Source: Pseudomonadota bacterium (lineage in GTDB: Bacteria > Pseudomonadota > Alphaproteobacteria > Acetobacterales > Acetobacteraceae). From it: a stretch of 33,974 nt of DNA. Below, piece after piece: positions 24,377 through 33,974 of this stretch. The notes under the pieces were generated by a model. That model searched no databases. It had not been told where the DNA came from and saw only the letters and a program-made list of their open reading frames with translations. Location of the stretch: the NCBI GenBank assembly GCA_021780035.1, contig JAJXZO010000172.1:1-33974 (forward strand). Reading direction: 5' to 3'. A program made the position numbers and the translations under genes. The number at the start of each line of letters is the position of its first letter. Position 1 is the stretch's first letter.

Positions 24377-26140
24377 TCAGAGACTGGCAAGGGTTTCGAA
24401 AACGTCGCCCGCCGGCGGCAGGCCCAGCATGTGGGCGCGGTGCCAGAGAGCGTAGAACAGCAGGTGCCATGCGGCGGCGCCCTCGCGCCTGCCCGCGGCG
24501 GCACGGAACAGCGCCCCCACGCGCGACGGTTCGGCGATCTCGGCCACACCGGGCTCGGCGGCCACCAGCGGCCCGAGGCGCGACCCCTGGGCCGCGATCC
24601 ACGCGCCGACGGGCACGGTGAAGCCCTGCTTGCGGGCGAAGGGTTCCGCCGCCGGGCAGTGCCGCGCCAGCCACTGGCGCAGCAGCCACTTGCCCATGCC
24701 GCGGCGCACCTTCAGCGCATCGGGAAGCCGGAAAGCCGCCGCCGCCACGCCGGGGTCGAGGAACGGCGTCCGCCCCTCCACCCCGTGCGCCATCAGGCAG
24801 CGGTCGAGCTTCAGCAGCAGGTCGTGGGCGAGCCAGTCGGCGCAGTCGGTCGCCTGCGCCACGGCGAGGCGCGAGCGTCCGGGCGTGGAGGCCGCCGTCT
24901 CCGCCGCAGCGATGCCGTCGCGCCACGCCTGCGGCCGGTTGCGCAGCACATCGATGCTGTCGAAGGCACCGTGGCCGCGCATCACCCGCCCGCCCAGCCA
25001 CCACGGCCGCATGGCGCTGCGGTAGCGGCCGTAGCCGGCGAAGATCTCGTCGCCGCCCTCGCCGCACAGCACCACCTTCACGTCCTGGCGCGCGCGGCGC
25101 GCCAGGAACCAAGTTGGGATGATGGCGTAGTCGGCCGCCGGGTCGTCCATGCAGGCCACGATCTCGGGCAGGTGCCGCCAGGTGTCGGCCTCCGTCACTT
25201 CGATGGTGCAACGGTGCGCGCCGAGCGCCTTCGCCACCCGCGCCGCCGCCTCGCGCTCGTCGGTCGCGCCCGGAGCGTCGAATCCGGCGGTGAAGGCCAG
25301 CACCGGCCGGGAGTTGAGCCGCGCCATCAGCGTGAGCAGGGCGCTGCTGTCGATGCCGCCGGAAAGGAACATGCCGTAGGGAACGTCGGCGCGCTGGTGC
25401 AGATCCACGCTTTCTTCCAGCGCGCGGTCGAGGCGGGCGAGCGCGGCCTCCTCGCCGATCGCCTCCGCCGGTCCTTCGGGCAGCGCCGCCAGCCGCCGCC
25501 GCTCGACGATCCGCCCTCCGGCGCAGATCAGTGTCTCGCCGGGCAGCACGCGGGCGATGCCCTGGAAGATGGTCTCCGCCCCGGTGGTGAACTGCAGTTG
25601 CAGCAACTCGTCGCGCGCCGCGGCGCGCAGCGCCCGCGGCACGAGGCCGGTGGCCAGCAGCGCCCGCGGCTCGGAGGCGAAGGCAAGCCCGCCCGCCACC
25701 TGCGCCACGTAAAGCGGCTTGATGCCGAACGGATCGCGGCAAAGCGCCAGGGTGCGGGCGGAGCGGTCGTAGAGGGCGAGCGCGTACATGCCGCGCAGCC
25801 GGTGCGCGAACGCCGCCCCCTCGCGCGGCCAGAGGTGCAGCGGCACTTCGCAGTCGCTCTCCGTGGAGAAGCGCGCGCCCGCGAGTTCGGCCTTCAGTTC
25901 CCGGTAGTCGTAGATCTCGCCGTTGCCGACCAGCACCGCCGAACCGGCGGACAGCGGCTGCGCGCCGCCCTCGAGGTCGATGATGGAAAGCCTGGTGTGG
26001 GCGAGGCCGACGCCGCCGGCCACGCTCTGGCCGCTGCCGTCCGGGCCGCGGTGGGCGAGAGCGCGGCAGAACGCCGCCAGCAACGCCGGCTCCGGGGGCG
26101 GCGCCTCCGCGGCGCTCAGCACGCCGGCGATGCCACACAT
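24377..26140 (-). CDS. asnB: Asparagine synthase (glutamine-hydrolysing)
   Basis: MCGIAGVLSA (N-terminal nucleophile Cys2), LAHRGPDGSGQ, RLSIIDLEGGAQPL, FLSGGIDSSALL, EGGDEIFAGYGRYR, VEGRTPFLDPGVA. Confidence 0.95.
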   Translation of the reverse strand: MCGIAGVLSAAEAPPPEPALLAAFCRALAHRGPDGSGQSVAGGVGLAHTRLSIIDLEGGAQPLSAGSAVLVGNGEIYDYRELKAELAGARFSTESDCEVPLHLWPREGAAFAHRLRGMYALALYDRSARTLALCRDPFGIKPLYVAQVAGGLAFASEPRALLATGLVPRALRAAARDELLQLQFTTGAETIFQGIARVLPGETLICAGGRIVERRRLAALPEGPAEAIGEEAALARLDRALEESVDLHQRADVPYGMFLSGGIDSSALLTLMARLNSRPVLAFTAGFDAPGATDEREAAARVAKALGAHRCTIEVTEADTWRHLPEIVACMDDPAADYAIIPTWFLARRARQDVKVVLCGEGGDEIFAGYGRYRSAMRPWWLGGRVMRGHGAFDSIDVLRNRPQAWRDGIAAAETAASTPGRSRLAVAQATDCADWLAHDLLLKLDRCLMAHGVEGRTPFLDPGVAAAAFRLPDALKVRRGMGKWLLRQWLARHCPAAEPFARKQGFTVPVGAWIAAQGSRLGPLVAAEPGVAEIAEPSRVGALFRAAAGRREGAAAWHLLFYALWHRAHMLGLPPAGDVFETLASL

Positions 26141-26194
26141 CGAACCCACTCCTCCCGCGACAATTCCGCCTCGGCCATAGCACCACCGCCCGCC

Positions 26195-26260
26195 GCTGTC
26201 TTGGAGGGAGCACGGAGCGGCCCCATCGCTGTCTTGGAGGGAGCACGGAGCGGCCCCATC
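26195..26260. repeat. Perfect 33-bp tandem duplication in the asnB/ygfZ divergent intergenic region
   Basis: gctgtcttggagggagcacggagcggccccatc at 26195-26227 and 26228-26260, identical. Confidence 0.97.
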
Positions 26261-26268
26261 TGCCGGCG

Positions 26269-27081
26269 ATGACCACCGTTGTCGCCCTTGCCGATCGTGG
26301 CGTTCTCGCGCTCGCCGGACCCGACCGGACGGGCTTCCTGCAGGGGCTCGTCAGCGCCGACGTCGCCCGGGTCGCTCCGGAGCGGGCGGCGTGGAGCGCG
26401 CTGCTCACCCCGCAGGGACGCTGGCTCGCCGAGTTCTTTCTTTACGCCGATGGCGAGCGGCTGCTGCTGGAGGGGCTGCGCGCCACCCTGGCCGACGTGC
26501 GCGAGCGCCTTTCCCGCCACCGGCTGCGGGCGCGCGTGGAAATCGCCGACCTTTCCAACGAATTTTCCGTCCACGCGTCCTGGGACGGCCCGCCGCCGCT
26601 GGCCCCGGGGATGATCGCGGCCCCCGATCCCCGCCTCGCCGAGGCCGGCTGGCGGCTGCTCTCCCCCGCGCCGCTCGCGGCCACCGCCGCCGAGGAGGCA
26701 TGGCGGGCGCACCGCATCGGCCTCGGCCTGCCCGACAGCGAGGATCTGGAGGCGGGACGGACGCTGCTGATGGAAGCCGGCTTCGACGAACTCGGCGCCA
26801 TCGCGTGGGAGAAGGGTTGCTATCTCGGCCAGGAGGTCACCGCGCGCAGCCGCTACCGCGGGCTGGTCCGCCGCCGGCTGGTGCGGGTGGCGGTGCGCGG
26901 CGATCTGCCGGAACCGGGCACGCCGGTAACCCTGGCCGGCGCGGAAGCGGGCACCATGCGGAGCGGCATCGGCGCCCAGGGCCTCGCCATGCTGCGCCTG
27001 AAGGCGCTCGGCGCCGGACCGCTGAGGTGCGGCGGGGCGGAACTGCGGCCCGACCCGCCGGCGTGGATGCGCCTGCCCTGA
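26269..27081 (+). CDS. ygfZ: YgfZ/GcvT-domain tRNA-modifying/Fe-S cluster assembly factor
   Basis: [54 protein letters not shown] (YgfZ signature K-G-C-Y-x-G-Q-E). Confidence 0.93.
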   Translation: MTTVVALADRGVLALAGPDRTGFLQGLVSADVARVAPERAAWSALLTPQGRWLAEFFLYADGERLLLEGLRATLADVRERLSRHRLRARVEIADLSNEFSVHASWDGPPPLAPGMIAAPDPRLAEAGWRLLSPAPLAATAAEEAWRAHRIGLGLPDSEDLEAGRTLLMEAGFDELGAIAWEKGCYLGQEVTARSRYRGLVRRRLVRVAVRGDLPEPGTPVTLAGAEAGTMRSGIGAQGLAMLRLKALGAGPLRCGGAELRPDPPAWMRLP

Positions 27082-27094
27082 GAAGCGGCGCCGT

Positions 27095-27967
27095 CTAGCT
27101 CCAGTCGCCGCCGCCGCCCATGTCGCCGCCGCCCGTGTCGCCGCCGCCCGTGTCGCCGCCGCCCATGTCGCCGCCGCCCGTGTCGGAGCCGCCGTCCTGC
27201 CAGCCGCCCTGCCCGCCGGACGTGTCCTGCCAGCCGCCGCCCTGGCCCCCGGAAGCATTCTGCCAGCCGCCCGCGTCGCCCGGGGCGCTCTTGTCGGCGC
27301 CGCCCGCATCGTAGGGATCGGTGCCGCCGGCAAGGGCGGGATCGGCGCCGGAATTCCCCCATGGGTTCGCCGCCGCCGGGGGCACGCCGGCGAAGCCGCC
27401 GCCGTAGCCCGCGTGGCCGCCGGAAAACAGGTTCATCAGCGCGTTGCCCGCCACCATGCCGCCGGCCACGCCCGCGGCCGTCGTCAGGGCGCTGCCGAGG
27501 AATCCCGAGCCGCGCGGCTGGAACATCCCCTGGCTGTAGCCGGGCGCGTATTGCGGCTGCGGCGGCGCCTGCGGCGGAGGCGGCGGAGGCGGCGCGGCGC
27601 GGTTGCCGCCGCCGAACAGCCCGGCGAACAGCCCGCGCGGCTGCTGCGGCGCCGCCTGTCCCTGCCCCCACGGAGACCCGGAAGCCGGCTGCGCCTGCTG
27701 TTCCTGCATCTGCTGCATCTGCCACTCCACGTGGCGGAGCCGGTTCTGCGCCTCGGCCAGCGCGTGCTCCTGCACGAACGCCATCTGGGCGATGCGGTAG
27801 CGCGCCTCCGGATACTGCGCGAACAACTGCGCGAGCAGCGCGTCGGCCTCCGCGTCGATCGGCACGGCGGGAGCCTGCCCCTGCGCCAGCGGCGCCGTGA
27901 AGCCCGTCGGGGCTCCGCCCACACGCTGGATGAAGGAGGTGATCAGGTCGCGTTCTTCATTGGTCAT
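27095..27967 (-). CDS. DUF2076 domain-containing protein with Gly/Asp-rich C-terminal repeats
   Basis: [18 protein letters not shown]...[71 protein letters not shown]; low-complexity GGGD tail. Confidence 0.9.
   Translation of the reverse strand: MTNEERDLITSFIQRVGGAPTGFTAPLAQGQAPAVPIDAEADALLAQLFAQYPEARYRIAQMAFVQEHALAEAQNRLRHVEWQMQQMQEQQAQPASGSPWGQGQAAPQQPRGLFAGLFGGGNRAAPPPPPPPQAPPQPQYAPGYSQGMFQPRGSGFLGSALTTAAGVAGGMVAGNALMNLFSGGHAGYGGGFAGVPPAAANPWGNSGADPALAGGTDPYDAGGADKSAPGDAGGWQNASGGQGGGWQDTSGGQGGWQDGGSDTGGGDMGGGDTGGGDTGGGDMGGGGDWS
27109..27192. repeat. 15-bp minisatellite encoding (T/M)GGGD pentapeptides
   Basis: gccgccgcccatgtc/gccgccgcccgtgtc alternating units; protein [30 protein letters not shown]. 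Confidence 0.9.
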
Positions 27968-28102
27968 GGGGGCCTCTCCGGGACACCTGCGGCCGGCGGC
28001 GACGGAATGCGCCTCGCGCCGCCAGCGATGTGGCGCGAGCATACGTCCGCTTCAAGGCCGCGTCACCGCCGCCCCCTCTTGTTGGGGCAGGGCCGCACCC
28101 TT

Positions 28103-29035
28103 ATGGTGCGCCCGCTTTTCACCGCCGCGGGCCACCCGAGAGAACCCGAGAGAACCTTGCCGTTTCAGCCCCAAGGCTCGGCAAAGCCGAGCTTCCAGGA
28201 CGCCATCCTGCGTCTGCAAGCCTACTGGGCAGCCCAGGGCTGCCTGATCCTGCAACCTTACGACGTCGAAATGGGAGCGGGCACCTTCCATCCGGCCACC
28301 ACGCTCCGCGCCCTCGGCCGCCGGCCCTGGGCCGCCGCCTACGTGCAGCCGAGCCGCCGGCCGAGCGACGGCCGCTACGGCGAGAACCCGAACCGGCTGC
28401 AGCACTATTACCAGTACCAGGTGATCATCAAGCCGAGTCCGGAGAACGCGCAGGAACTGCTGCTCGACAGCTACCGCGCGCTGGGCCTCGACCCGCTCCG
28501 GCACGACTTCCGCTTCGTCGAGGACGACTGGGAAAGCCCCACGCTGGGCGCCTGGGGCCTCGGCTGGGAGGTATGGTGCGACGGCATGGAGGTGGGCCAG
28601 TTCACCTACTTCCAGCAGGTCGGCGGCATCCCCGTGGAATACCCCAGCTTCGAGATGACCTACGGGCTCGAACGGCTGGCGATGTACATGCAGGACGTCG
28701 AAAACGTCTTCGCGCTCGACTTCAACGGCCGCGGCGTCACCTACGGCGACGTGTTCCTGCGCGCCGAGCGCGAGTACAGCGCCTTCAACTTCGAATTCGC
28801 CGACACGGCGATGCTCGCCCGCCACTTCGCCGACGCCGAAACGGAGTGCCGCGCCCTGCTCTCGCGCGCGCTCGCGCTGCCCGCCTACGACCAGTGCATC
28901 AAGGCGAGCCACCTGTTCAACCTGCTGGATGCGCGGGGCGTCATCAGCGTCACCGAGCGCGCCGCCACCATCGGCCGCATCCGCGCGCTCGCCAAGGGAT
29001 GCTGCGAGGCGTGGCTCGCCGCGGAGACGGACTGA
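28103..29035 (+). CDS. glyQ: Glycyl-tRNA synthetase alpha subunit
   Basis: [84 protein letters not shown]. Start uncertain (ATG 28103 or TTG 28157). Confidence 0.97.
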   Translation: MVRPLFTAAGHPREPERTLPFQPQGSAKPSFQDAILRLQAYWAAQGCLILQPYDVEMGAGTFHPATTLRALGRRPWAAAYVQPSRRPSDGRYGENPNRLQHYYQYQVIIKPSPENAQELLLDSYRALGLDPLRHDFRFVEDDWESPTLGAWGLGWEVWCDGMEVGQFTYFQQVGGIPVEYPSFEMTYGLERLAMYMQDVENVFALDFNGRGVTYGDVFLRAEREYSAFNFEFADTAMLARHFADAETECRALLSRALALPAYDQCIKASHLFNLLDARGVISVTERAATIGRIRALAKGCCEAWLAAETD

Positions 29036-29038
29036 GCC

Positions 29039-31081
29039 ATGGCCGAACTTCTGCTCGAACTGTTCTCCGAGGAAATCCCCGCCCGCATGCAGGCCGAAGG
29101 CGCGCAGGCGCTCGGCCGCCTGGTGGCGCAGGCGCTGGCGCCGCTCGCGCCCGAGAACATCCGCTGCTTCGACGCTCCGCGCCGCATCGCCCTCGTCGCC
29201 ACCGTCGCCCCCGCGGTCGCCGCCAGCCGCAGCACCGAGCGCGGCCCGCGCGCCTCGGCGCCGGAGGCGGCGCTCGCCGGCTTCCTGCGCAAGCACGGCG
29301 CGAGCCGCGAGCAGCTGCGCGAGGAAGGCGGCTTCTGGATGCTGGAGCGGGAAACCCCCGGCATCGACGCGGCGGCGCTGATCGCCGAGGCGCTGCCCGG
29401 CCTGCTGCGCCGCTTCCCCTGGCCGAAGTCGATGCGCTGGGGCCGCGGCAGCAACTTCGCCTGGGTGCGGCCGCTGCGTCGCATTCTGTGCCTGCTCGAC
29501 GGGCGGGTGGTGCCGGTCACCCTGCGGGAAGGCGACGACGACGGCCACGGCCTCGCCAGTGCCGACCTCACCGAGGGCCACCGCTTCCTCGCTCCCGGCG
29601 CCTTTGCCGTGCGTTCCGCCGCCGAATGGCAGGAAAAGCTCGCGGAGCGCTTCGTGCTGGTCGAGCGCGCCGAGCGCCGGCGCCGCATCGCGCTGGGGCT
29701 GCATGCCGCCGCCGCCGCCCACGGCCTCACCCTGGTCGAGGATGACGGCCTGCTCGACGAGGTGGCCGGCCTGGTGGAGTGGCCGGTGCCGCTGCTAGGC
29801 GCCATCGACCCCTCCTTCATGGACCTGCCCCCCGAGGTGATGCAGGTGTCGATGCGGGTGAACCAGCGCTACTTCGCGCTGCGCGACGCCACGGGGCAGC
29901 CGGCGCCTTTCTTCGCCTTCGCCGCCAACGTCGAGGCGACGGACGGCGGGCGCACCATCGTCGCCGGCAATGAGCGGGTGCTGCGCGCCCGCTTCGCCGA
30001 CGCGCGGCACTTCTGGGACCACGACCGCATGCAGCGGCTGGCGGGAAGGGTGGCGGCGCTCGACGCCATCACTTTCCACGCCGACCTCGGCAGCCAGGGC
30101 GAGCGCGTGCGCCGGCTGGTGACGCTTTCCGCCCATATCGCGCCGCTGGTGGGCGCCGCGGCGGAGGAGGCGGGGCGTGCCGCGCTGCTGGCGAAGGCGG
30201 ACCTCACCACCGGTATGGTGGGCGAGTTCCCGGAACTGCAAGGCGTGATGGGCCGCTACTACGCGCTGCACGACGGCGAGAAGCCGGCGGTGGCCGATGC
30301 CGTCCGCGACCATTACGCCCCCCGCGGCGCGGCCGATTCGGTGCCCACGGCGCCGGTGGCGGTGGCGGTGGCGCTCGCCGACCGCCTGATCCAGCTCGCC
30401 GGCTTCTTCGCCATCGGCCAGAAGCCCTCCGGCTCGGGCGACCCGTACGCGCTCCGCCGCGCCGCTCTGGGCGTGGTGCGCATCGTCCGCGACAACCGTC
30501 TCCGCCTCAACCTGCGGCCGCTGATCGCCGCCACCGGCCTCGGGGATGCCTCCACGGCCGAGGAGGTGCTCGCCTTCCTCGCCGAGCGGCTGCGCATCCA
30601 GTTGCGCGCCGAGGGAGCGCGCCACGACGTGCTCGCCGCCGTGCTCGCCACCGGGCTCGACGACGACCTCTGCCGTCTGCTCGCCCGCACCGACGCGGTC
30701 ACCGCCTTCCTCGCCAGCGAGGACGGCGCCAATCTCCTCACCGCCAGCCGCCGCGCGGCGAACATCCTCCGCATCGAAGAACGCCGCGACGGCCCGCACG
30801 ATGGGCCGGTCGATCCCGCGCTTCTCGCCGAACCCGACGAATCCGCCCTCGCCGCCGCGCTCGGCGTGGCCGAGGGCGTGGTGGAGCTGGCGTTGGCGAA
30901 GGAGGACTTTGCCGCCGCCATGGCCGGGCTCGCCGCGCTGCGCGTCCCCCTGGATGGCTTTTTCGATCGCGTTACCGTAAACATCGCGGCATCGGAACTG
31001 CGCCGCAACCGTTTGCGGCTGCTTGCCCGTGTGCGCGCGGCGATGAACCGTACGGCCGATTTTTCGTGTATCGAAGGTTGA
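29039..31081 (+). CDS. glyS: Glycyl-tRNA synthetase beta subunit
   Basis: MAELLLELFSEEIPARMQAEGA; PKSMRWGRGSNFAWVRPLRRILCLLDG; LADRLIQLAGFFAIGQKPSGSGDPYALRRAALGVVRI. Confidence 0.97.
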   Translation: MAELLLELFSEEIPARMQAEGAQALGRLVAQALAPLAPENIRCFDAPRRIALVATVAPAVAASRSTERGPRASAPEAALAGFLRKHGASREQLREEGGFWMLERETPGIDAAALIAEALPGLLRRFPWPKSMRWGRGSNFAWVRPLRRILCLLDGRVVPVTLREGDDDGHGLASADLTEGHRFLAPGAFAVRSAAEWQEKLAERFVLVERAERRRRIALGLHAAAAAHGLTLVEDDGLLDEVAGLVEWPVPLLGAIDPSFMDLPPEVMQVSMRVNQRYFALRDATGQPAPFFAFAANVEATDGGRTIVAGNERVLRARFADARHFWDHDRMQRLAGRVAALDAITFHADLGSQGERVRRLVTLSAHIAPLVGAAAEEAGRAALLAKADLTTGMVGEFPELQGVMGRYYALHDGEKPAVADAVRDHYAPRGAADSVPTAPVAVAVALADRLIQLAGFFAIGQKPSGSGDPYALRRAALGVVRIVRDNRLRLNLRPLIAATGLGDASTAEEVLAFLAERLRIQLRAEGARHDVLAAVLATGLDDDLCRLLARTDAVTAFLASEDGANLLTASRRAANILRIEERRDGPHDGPVDPALLAEPDESALAAALGVAEGVVELALAKEDFAAAMAGLAALRVPLDGFFDRVTVNIAASELRRNRLRLLARVRAAMNRTADFSCIEG

Positions 31082-31101
31082 AACAGGAGTCCGAGACAGC
31101 A

Positions 31102-33771
31102 ATGACAAAATGGGTATACGCCTTCGGCGCCGGCCTCAAGGAAGGCAGCGCCGACATGAAGAACCTGCTCGGCGGCAAGGGTGCGAACCTCGCCGAGATG
31201 GCCCGCATCGGCCTTCCTGTGCCCCCCGGTTTCACTCTCACCACCGAGGTCTGCACCGCCTTCTATCAGAACGCGCGCAGCTATCCGTCCGACCTCGCGC
31301 CGCAGGTGCAGGCGGGCATGACGCACATCGAGAAGGCGCTCAGCCTCCGCTTCGGCGACGTCAAGGCGCCGCTGCTGGTTTCCGTGCGCTCGGGCGCCCG
31401 CGTCTCCATGCCCGGCATGATGGACACGGTGCTGAACCTCGGCCTCAACGACGACACGGTGCAGGGCCTGGCGGCGATGTCGGGCGACCAGCGCTTCGCC
31501 TGGGATTCGTACCGCCGCTTCATCCAGATGTACGGCGGCGTGGTGCTCGGCATCGACCACCACCGCTTCGAGGAGATCATCGCCGAGGCGAAGAAGGCGC
31601 GCGGCGTCACCGAGGACCCGCAGCTTACCGCCGATGACTGGCAGAAGGTGGTGGCGAAGTACAAGGCGATGGTCGCCGCCGAGATCGGCAAGCCGTTCCC
31701 GATGGACCCGACCGAGCAGCTCTGGGGCGCAGTCGGCGCCGTGTTCGGCAGCTGGGAAACCCCGCGCGCCGTCACCTACCGCAAGCTGAACGACATCCCC
31801 GGCGACTGGGGCACCGCCGTCAACGTGCAGGCGATGGTGTTCGGCAACATGGGCAACGACTGCGCCACCGGCGTCTGCTTCACCCGCGACCCGGCGACCG
31901 GCGAGAACATGTTCTACGGCGAGTACCTGGTGAACGCCCAGGGCGAGGACGTGGTGGCCGGCATCCGCACGCCGCAACCGATGGCGAAGGAGCGCGCCAA
32001 AGCCGGCGAGAAGCCGATGGAAGAGGCCATGCCGGTCGTCTACCAGCAGCTTCTCGACGTCCGCAGCACCCTTGAGCACCACTACAAGGACATGCAGGAC
32101 ATCGAGTTCACCGTGCAGCGCGGCACGCTGTTCATCCTGCAGTGCCGCAACGGCAAGCGCACCGCCGCCGCCAGCCTGCGCATCGCCATCGAGCTCGCCG
32201 AGGAAGGCCTGATCGATCGCAAGGAAGCGGTCACCCGCGTCAACCCGGCCTCGCTCGACCAGCTTCTGCATCCCACCATCGACCCGAAGGCCAAGCGCGT
32301 CGTGCTCGGCAAGGGCCTGCCGGCGAGCCCGGGCGCCGCTTCCGGCGCCATCGTCCTCACCGCCGACGAGGCCGAGAGCCGCGCCGACCGGGGCGAGGCG
32401 GTCATCCTCGTGCGCGTCGAGACCAGCCCCGAAGACATCCACGGCATGCACGCGGCCAAGGGCATCCTCACCACCCGCGGCGGCATGACCAGCCACGCGG
32501 CCGTGGTGGCGCGCGGCATGGGCCGGCCCTGCGTGGCCGGTGCCGGCAGCATCTCCGTCGACTACACGGCGCAGACCATCACCGCCGGCGGGCAGACGCT
32601 GCGCGCGGGCGACGTCATCACCATCGATGGTGCCTCGGGCGAGGTGTACGCCGGCCTGGTGCCGATGATCGAGCCGACGCTGTCGGACGACTTCTCCACC
32701 CTGATGCAGTGGGCCGACGACTGCCGCCGCCTCAAGGTGCGCGCCAACGCCGAGACCCCGCTCGACGCCCAGACGGCGCGGAAGTTCGGCGCCGAGGGCA
32801 TCGGGCTCTGCCGCACCGAGCATATGTTCTTCGATCCGACACGCATCCTCGCCGTGCGGCAGATGATCATGGCGTCCGACGAGGAGGGCCGCCGCGCGGC
32901 ACTGGCGAAGCTGCTGCCGTTCCAGCGGCAGGACTTCATCGACCTGTTCCGCATCATGGCGCCGCTGCCGATCACCATCCGCCTGCTCGACCCGCCGCTG
33001 CACGAGTTCCTGCCGCACGGCAACGCCGAGTTGCAGGAAGTGGCGACGACGCTCGGCACCGACGTCGAGACCATGCGCCGCCGCGCCACCGAGCTGGCGG
33101 AAGCCAACCCGATGCTCGGCCATCGCGGCTGTCGCCTCGGCGTCACCTTCCCGGAAATCTACGAGATGCAGGCACGCGCCATCTTCGAGGGCGCGGTCGC
33201 GGTCGCCAAGGAGACCGGGGTGGCGCCGGTGCCGGAGGTGATGATCCCGCTGGTGGGCGTGAAGAAGGAACTCGACATGACCCGCGCCCAGGTGGAGCGG
33301 ATGGCGCAGGCCGTCTTCAAGGAAACCGGCGTCACTATCGACTACACCATCGGCACCATGATCGAGCTGCCGCGCGCCGCGCTGGTCGCCGACCACATCG
33401 CCGAGGCGGCCGATTTCTTCAGCTTCGGCACCAACGACCTGACGCAGACCACCTTCGGCCTGTCGCGCGACGACGCGGGCAAGTTCCTGCCCACCTACGT
33501 CGACCTCGGCATCCTGCCGAAGGACCCGTTCGTCTCCATCGACATCGAGGGCGTGGGCGGGCTGATGCGCATCGCGGCCGAACGCGGGCGGAGCACCAAG
33601 CCCGGCCTCAAACTCGGCATCTGCGGCGAGCACGGCGGCGATCCGGCCTCCATCGCCTTCTGCGACGAGATCGGCCTCGACTACGTCTCATGCAGCCCGT
33701 ACCGGGTGCCGGTGGCCCGCCTCGCGGCGGCGCAGGCGGCGCTCAAGGCCGGCGGAGACCGCACGGTCTGA
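31102..33771 (+). CDS. ppdK: Pyruvate, phosphate dikinase
   Basis: MTKWVYAFGAGLKEGSADMKNLLGGKGANLAEMARIGLPVPPGFTLTTE; GGMTSHAAVVARGMGRPCVAG (phospho-His motif); FGTNDLTQTTFGLSRDDAGKFLP. Confidence 0.97.
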   Translation: MTKWVYAFGAGLKEGSADMKNLLGGKGANLAEMARIGLPVPPGFTLTTEVCTAFYQNARSYPSDLAPQVQAGMTHIEKALSLRFGDVKAPLLVSVRSGARVSMPGMMDTVLNLGLNDDTVQGLAAMSGDQRFAWDSYRRFIQMYGGVVLGIDHHRFEEIIAEAKKARGVTEDPQLTADDWQKVVAKYKAMVAAEIGKPFPMDPTEQLWGAVGAVFGSWETPRAVTYRKLNDIPGDWGTAVNVQAMVFGNMGNDCATGVCFTRDPATGENMFYGEYLVNAQGEDVVAGIRTPQPMAKERAKAGEKPMEEAMPVVYQQLLDVRSTLEHHYKDMQDIEFTVQRGTLFILQCRNGKRTAAASLRIAIELAEEGLIDRKEAVTRVNPASLDQLLHPTIDPKAKRVVLGKGLPASPGAASGAIVLTADEAESRADRGEAVILVRVETSPEDIHGMHAAKGILTTRGGMTSHAAVVARGMGRPCVAGAGSISVDYTAQTITAGGQTLRAGDVITIDGASGEVYAGLVPMIEPTLSDDFSTLMQWADDCRRLKVRANAETPLDAQTARKFGAEGIGLCRTEHMFFDPTRILAVRQMIMASDEEGRRAALAKLLPFQRQDFIDLFRIMAPLPITIRLLDPPLHEFLPHGNAELQEVATTLGTDVETMRRRATELAEANPMLGHRGCRLGVTFPEIYEMQARAIFEGAVAVAKETGVAPVPEVMIPLVGVKKELDMTRAQVERMAQAVFKETGVTIDYTIGTMIELPRAALVADHIAEAADFFSFGTNDLTQTTFGLSRDDAGKFLPTYVDLGILPKDPFVSIDIEGVGGLMRIAAERGRSTKPGLKLGICGEHGGDPASIAFCDEIGLDYVSCSPYRVPVARLAAAQAALKAGGDRTV

Positions 33772-33788
33772 CGGATAAGGTATCGGCC

Positions 33789-33974
33789 ATGCGGCTGGTG
33801 GCGGTGACGCGCGTCCTCAACGAGGACGACATCGTCGAGGCGTTCGTCCGCCACCACGCCGCCCTGGTCGATCACCACATCCTGCTCGACAACGGCAGCA
33901 CCGACCGCTCGCTCGCCATCCTGAAGGCGCTGCGGGCGGAAGGTCTGCCGCTGACCGTGCTACAGACCCGTGCG
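33789..33974 (+). CDS. Glycosyltransferase family 2-like protein (N-terminal fragment, runs off the window)
   Basis: MRLVAVTRVLNEDDIVEAFVRHHAALVDHHILLDNGSTDRSLAILKALRAEGLPLTVLQTRA, typical of GT2-like (Glyco_tranf_2_4) proteins: RVxNEDDIVE...LDNGSTD. Confidence 0.8.
   Translation, partial: MRLVAVTRVLNEDDIVEAFVRHHAALVDHHILLDNGSTDRSLAILKALRAEGLPLTVLQTRA

Noticed and set aside
22980-26408. 1142-aa minus-strand ORF and 1080-aa plus ORF at 23030..26272
   Set aside because: Out-of-frame or antisense shadows of the dihydroorotase and asnB, whose real frames show full conserved motifs.
30313-33633. 1106-aa minus-strand ORF
   Set aside because: Complete antisense of ppdK and the glyS 3' end; composition (HHRRQ, GVEEH) is typical of an antisense shadow.
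1-33974. CRISPR array, tRNA/rRNA genes, integrase/transposase or toxin-antitoxin pair
   Set aside because: None seen on either strand: no spaced repeat array, no tRNA cloverleaf or CCA-like block recognised, and no mobile-element protein among plausible coding frames.

Overview
GC-rich chromosomal window, most likely from a Rhodospirillales/Acetobacteraceae-type alphaproteobacterium (inferred from gene content and order). Most of it is a core-genome backbone. It contains a 5'-truncated view of a ComB-like phosphatase, a CPA2 (Kef-type) antiporter, a YXWGXW lipoprotein, an amidohydrolase and a GT61 glycosyltransferase. Next comes a secreted beta-helix protein with phage-tail-like ends. The flagellar block is divergent: flgF-flgG-flgA-flgH on minus, and fliL-fliM-DUF6468-motE-like-cheY-cheZ-TPR protein on plus. 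It is followed by speD-speE, der-bamB-yfgM, a small lipoprotein, a dihydroorotase, asnB, ygfZ, a DUF2076 protein, glyQ-glyS, ppdK and a truncated GT2. I saw no tRNA, rRNA, CRISPR array, integrase or transposase. The observations most worth follow-up are: (1) a compact divergent flagellar control region with an excellent sigma54 -24/-12 match for flgF, a second weaker one toward fliL, and a perfect 8-bp inverted repeat between them; (2) a signal-peptide-bearing beta-helix protein with phage tail-fibre-like N- and C-termini; (3) a -1 frame break at a C6 tract in the large TPR gene downstream of cheZ; (4) a C11 homopolymer upstream of speD; (5) 33-bp perfect tandem duplications. Nothing here convincingly amounts to a wholly new multi-gene system. 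Many of the longest ORFs in the track are antisense artefacts of high GC.
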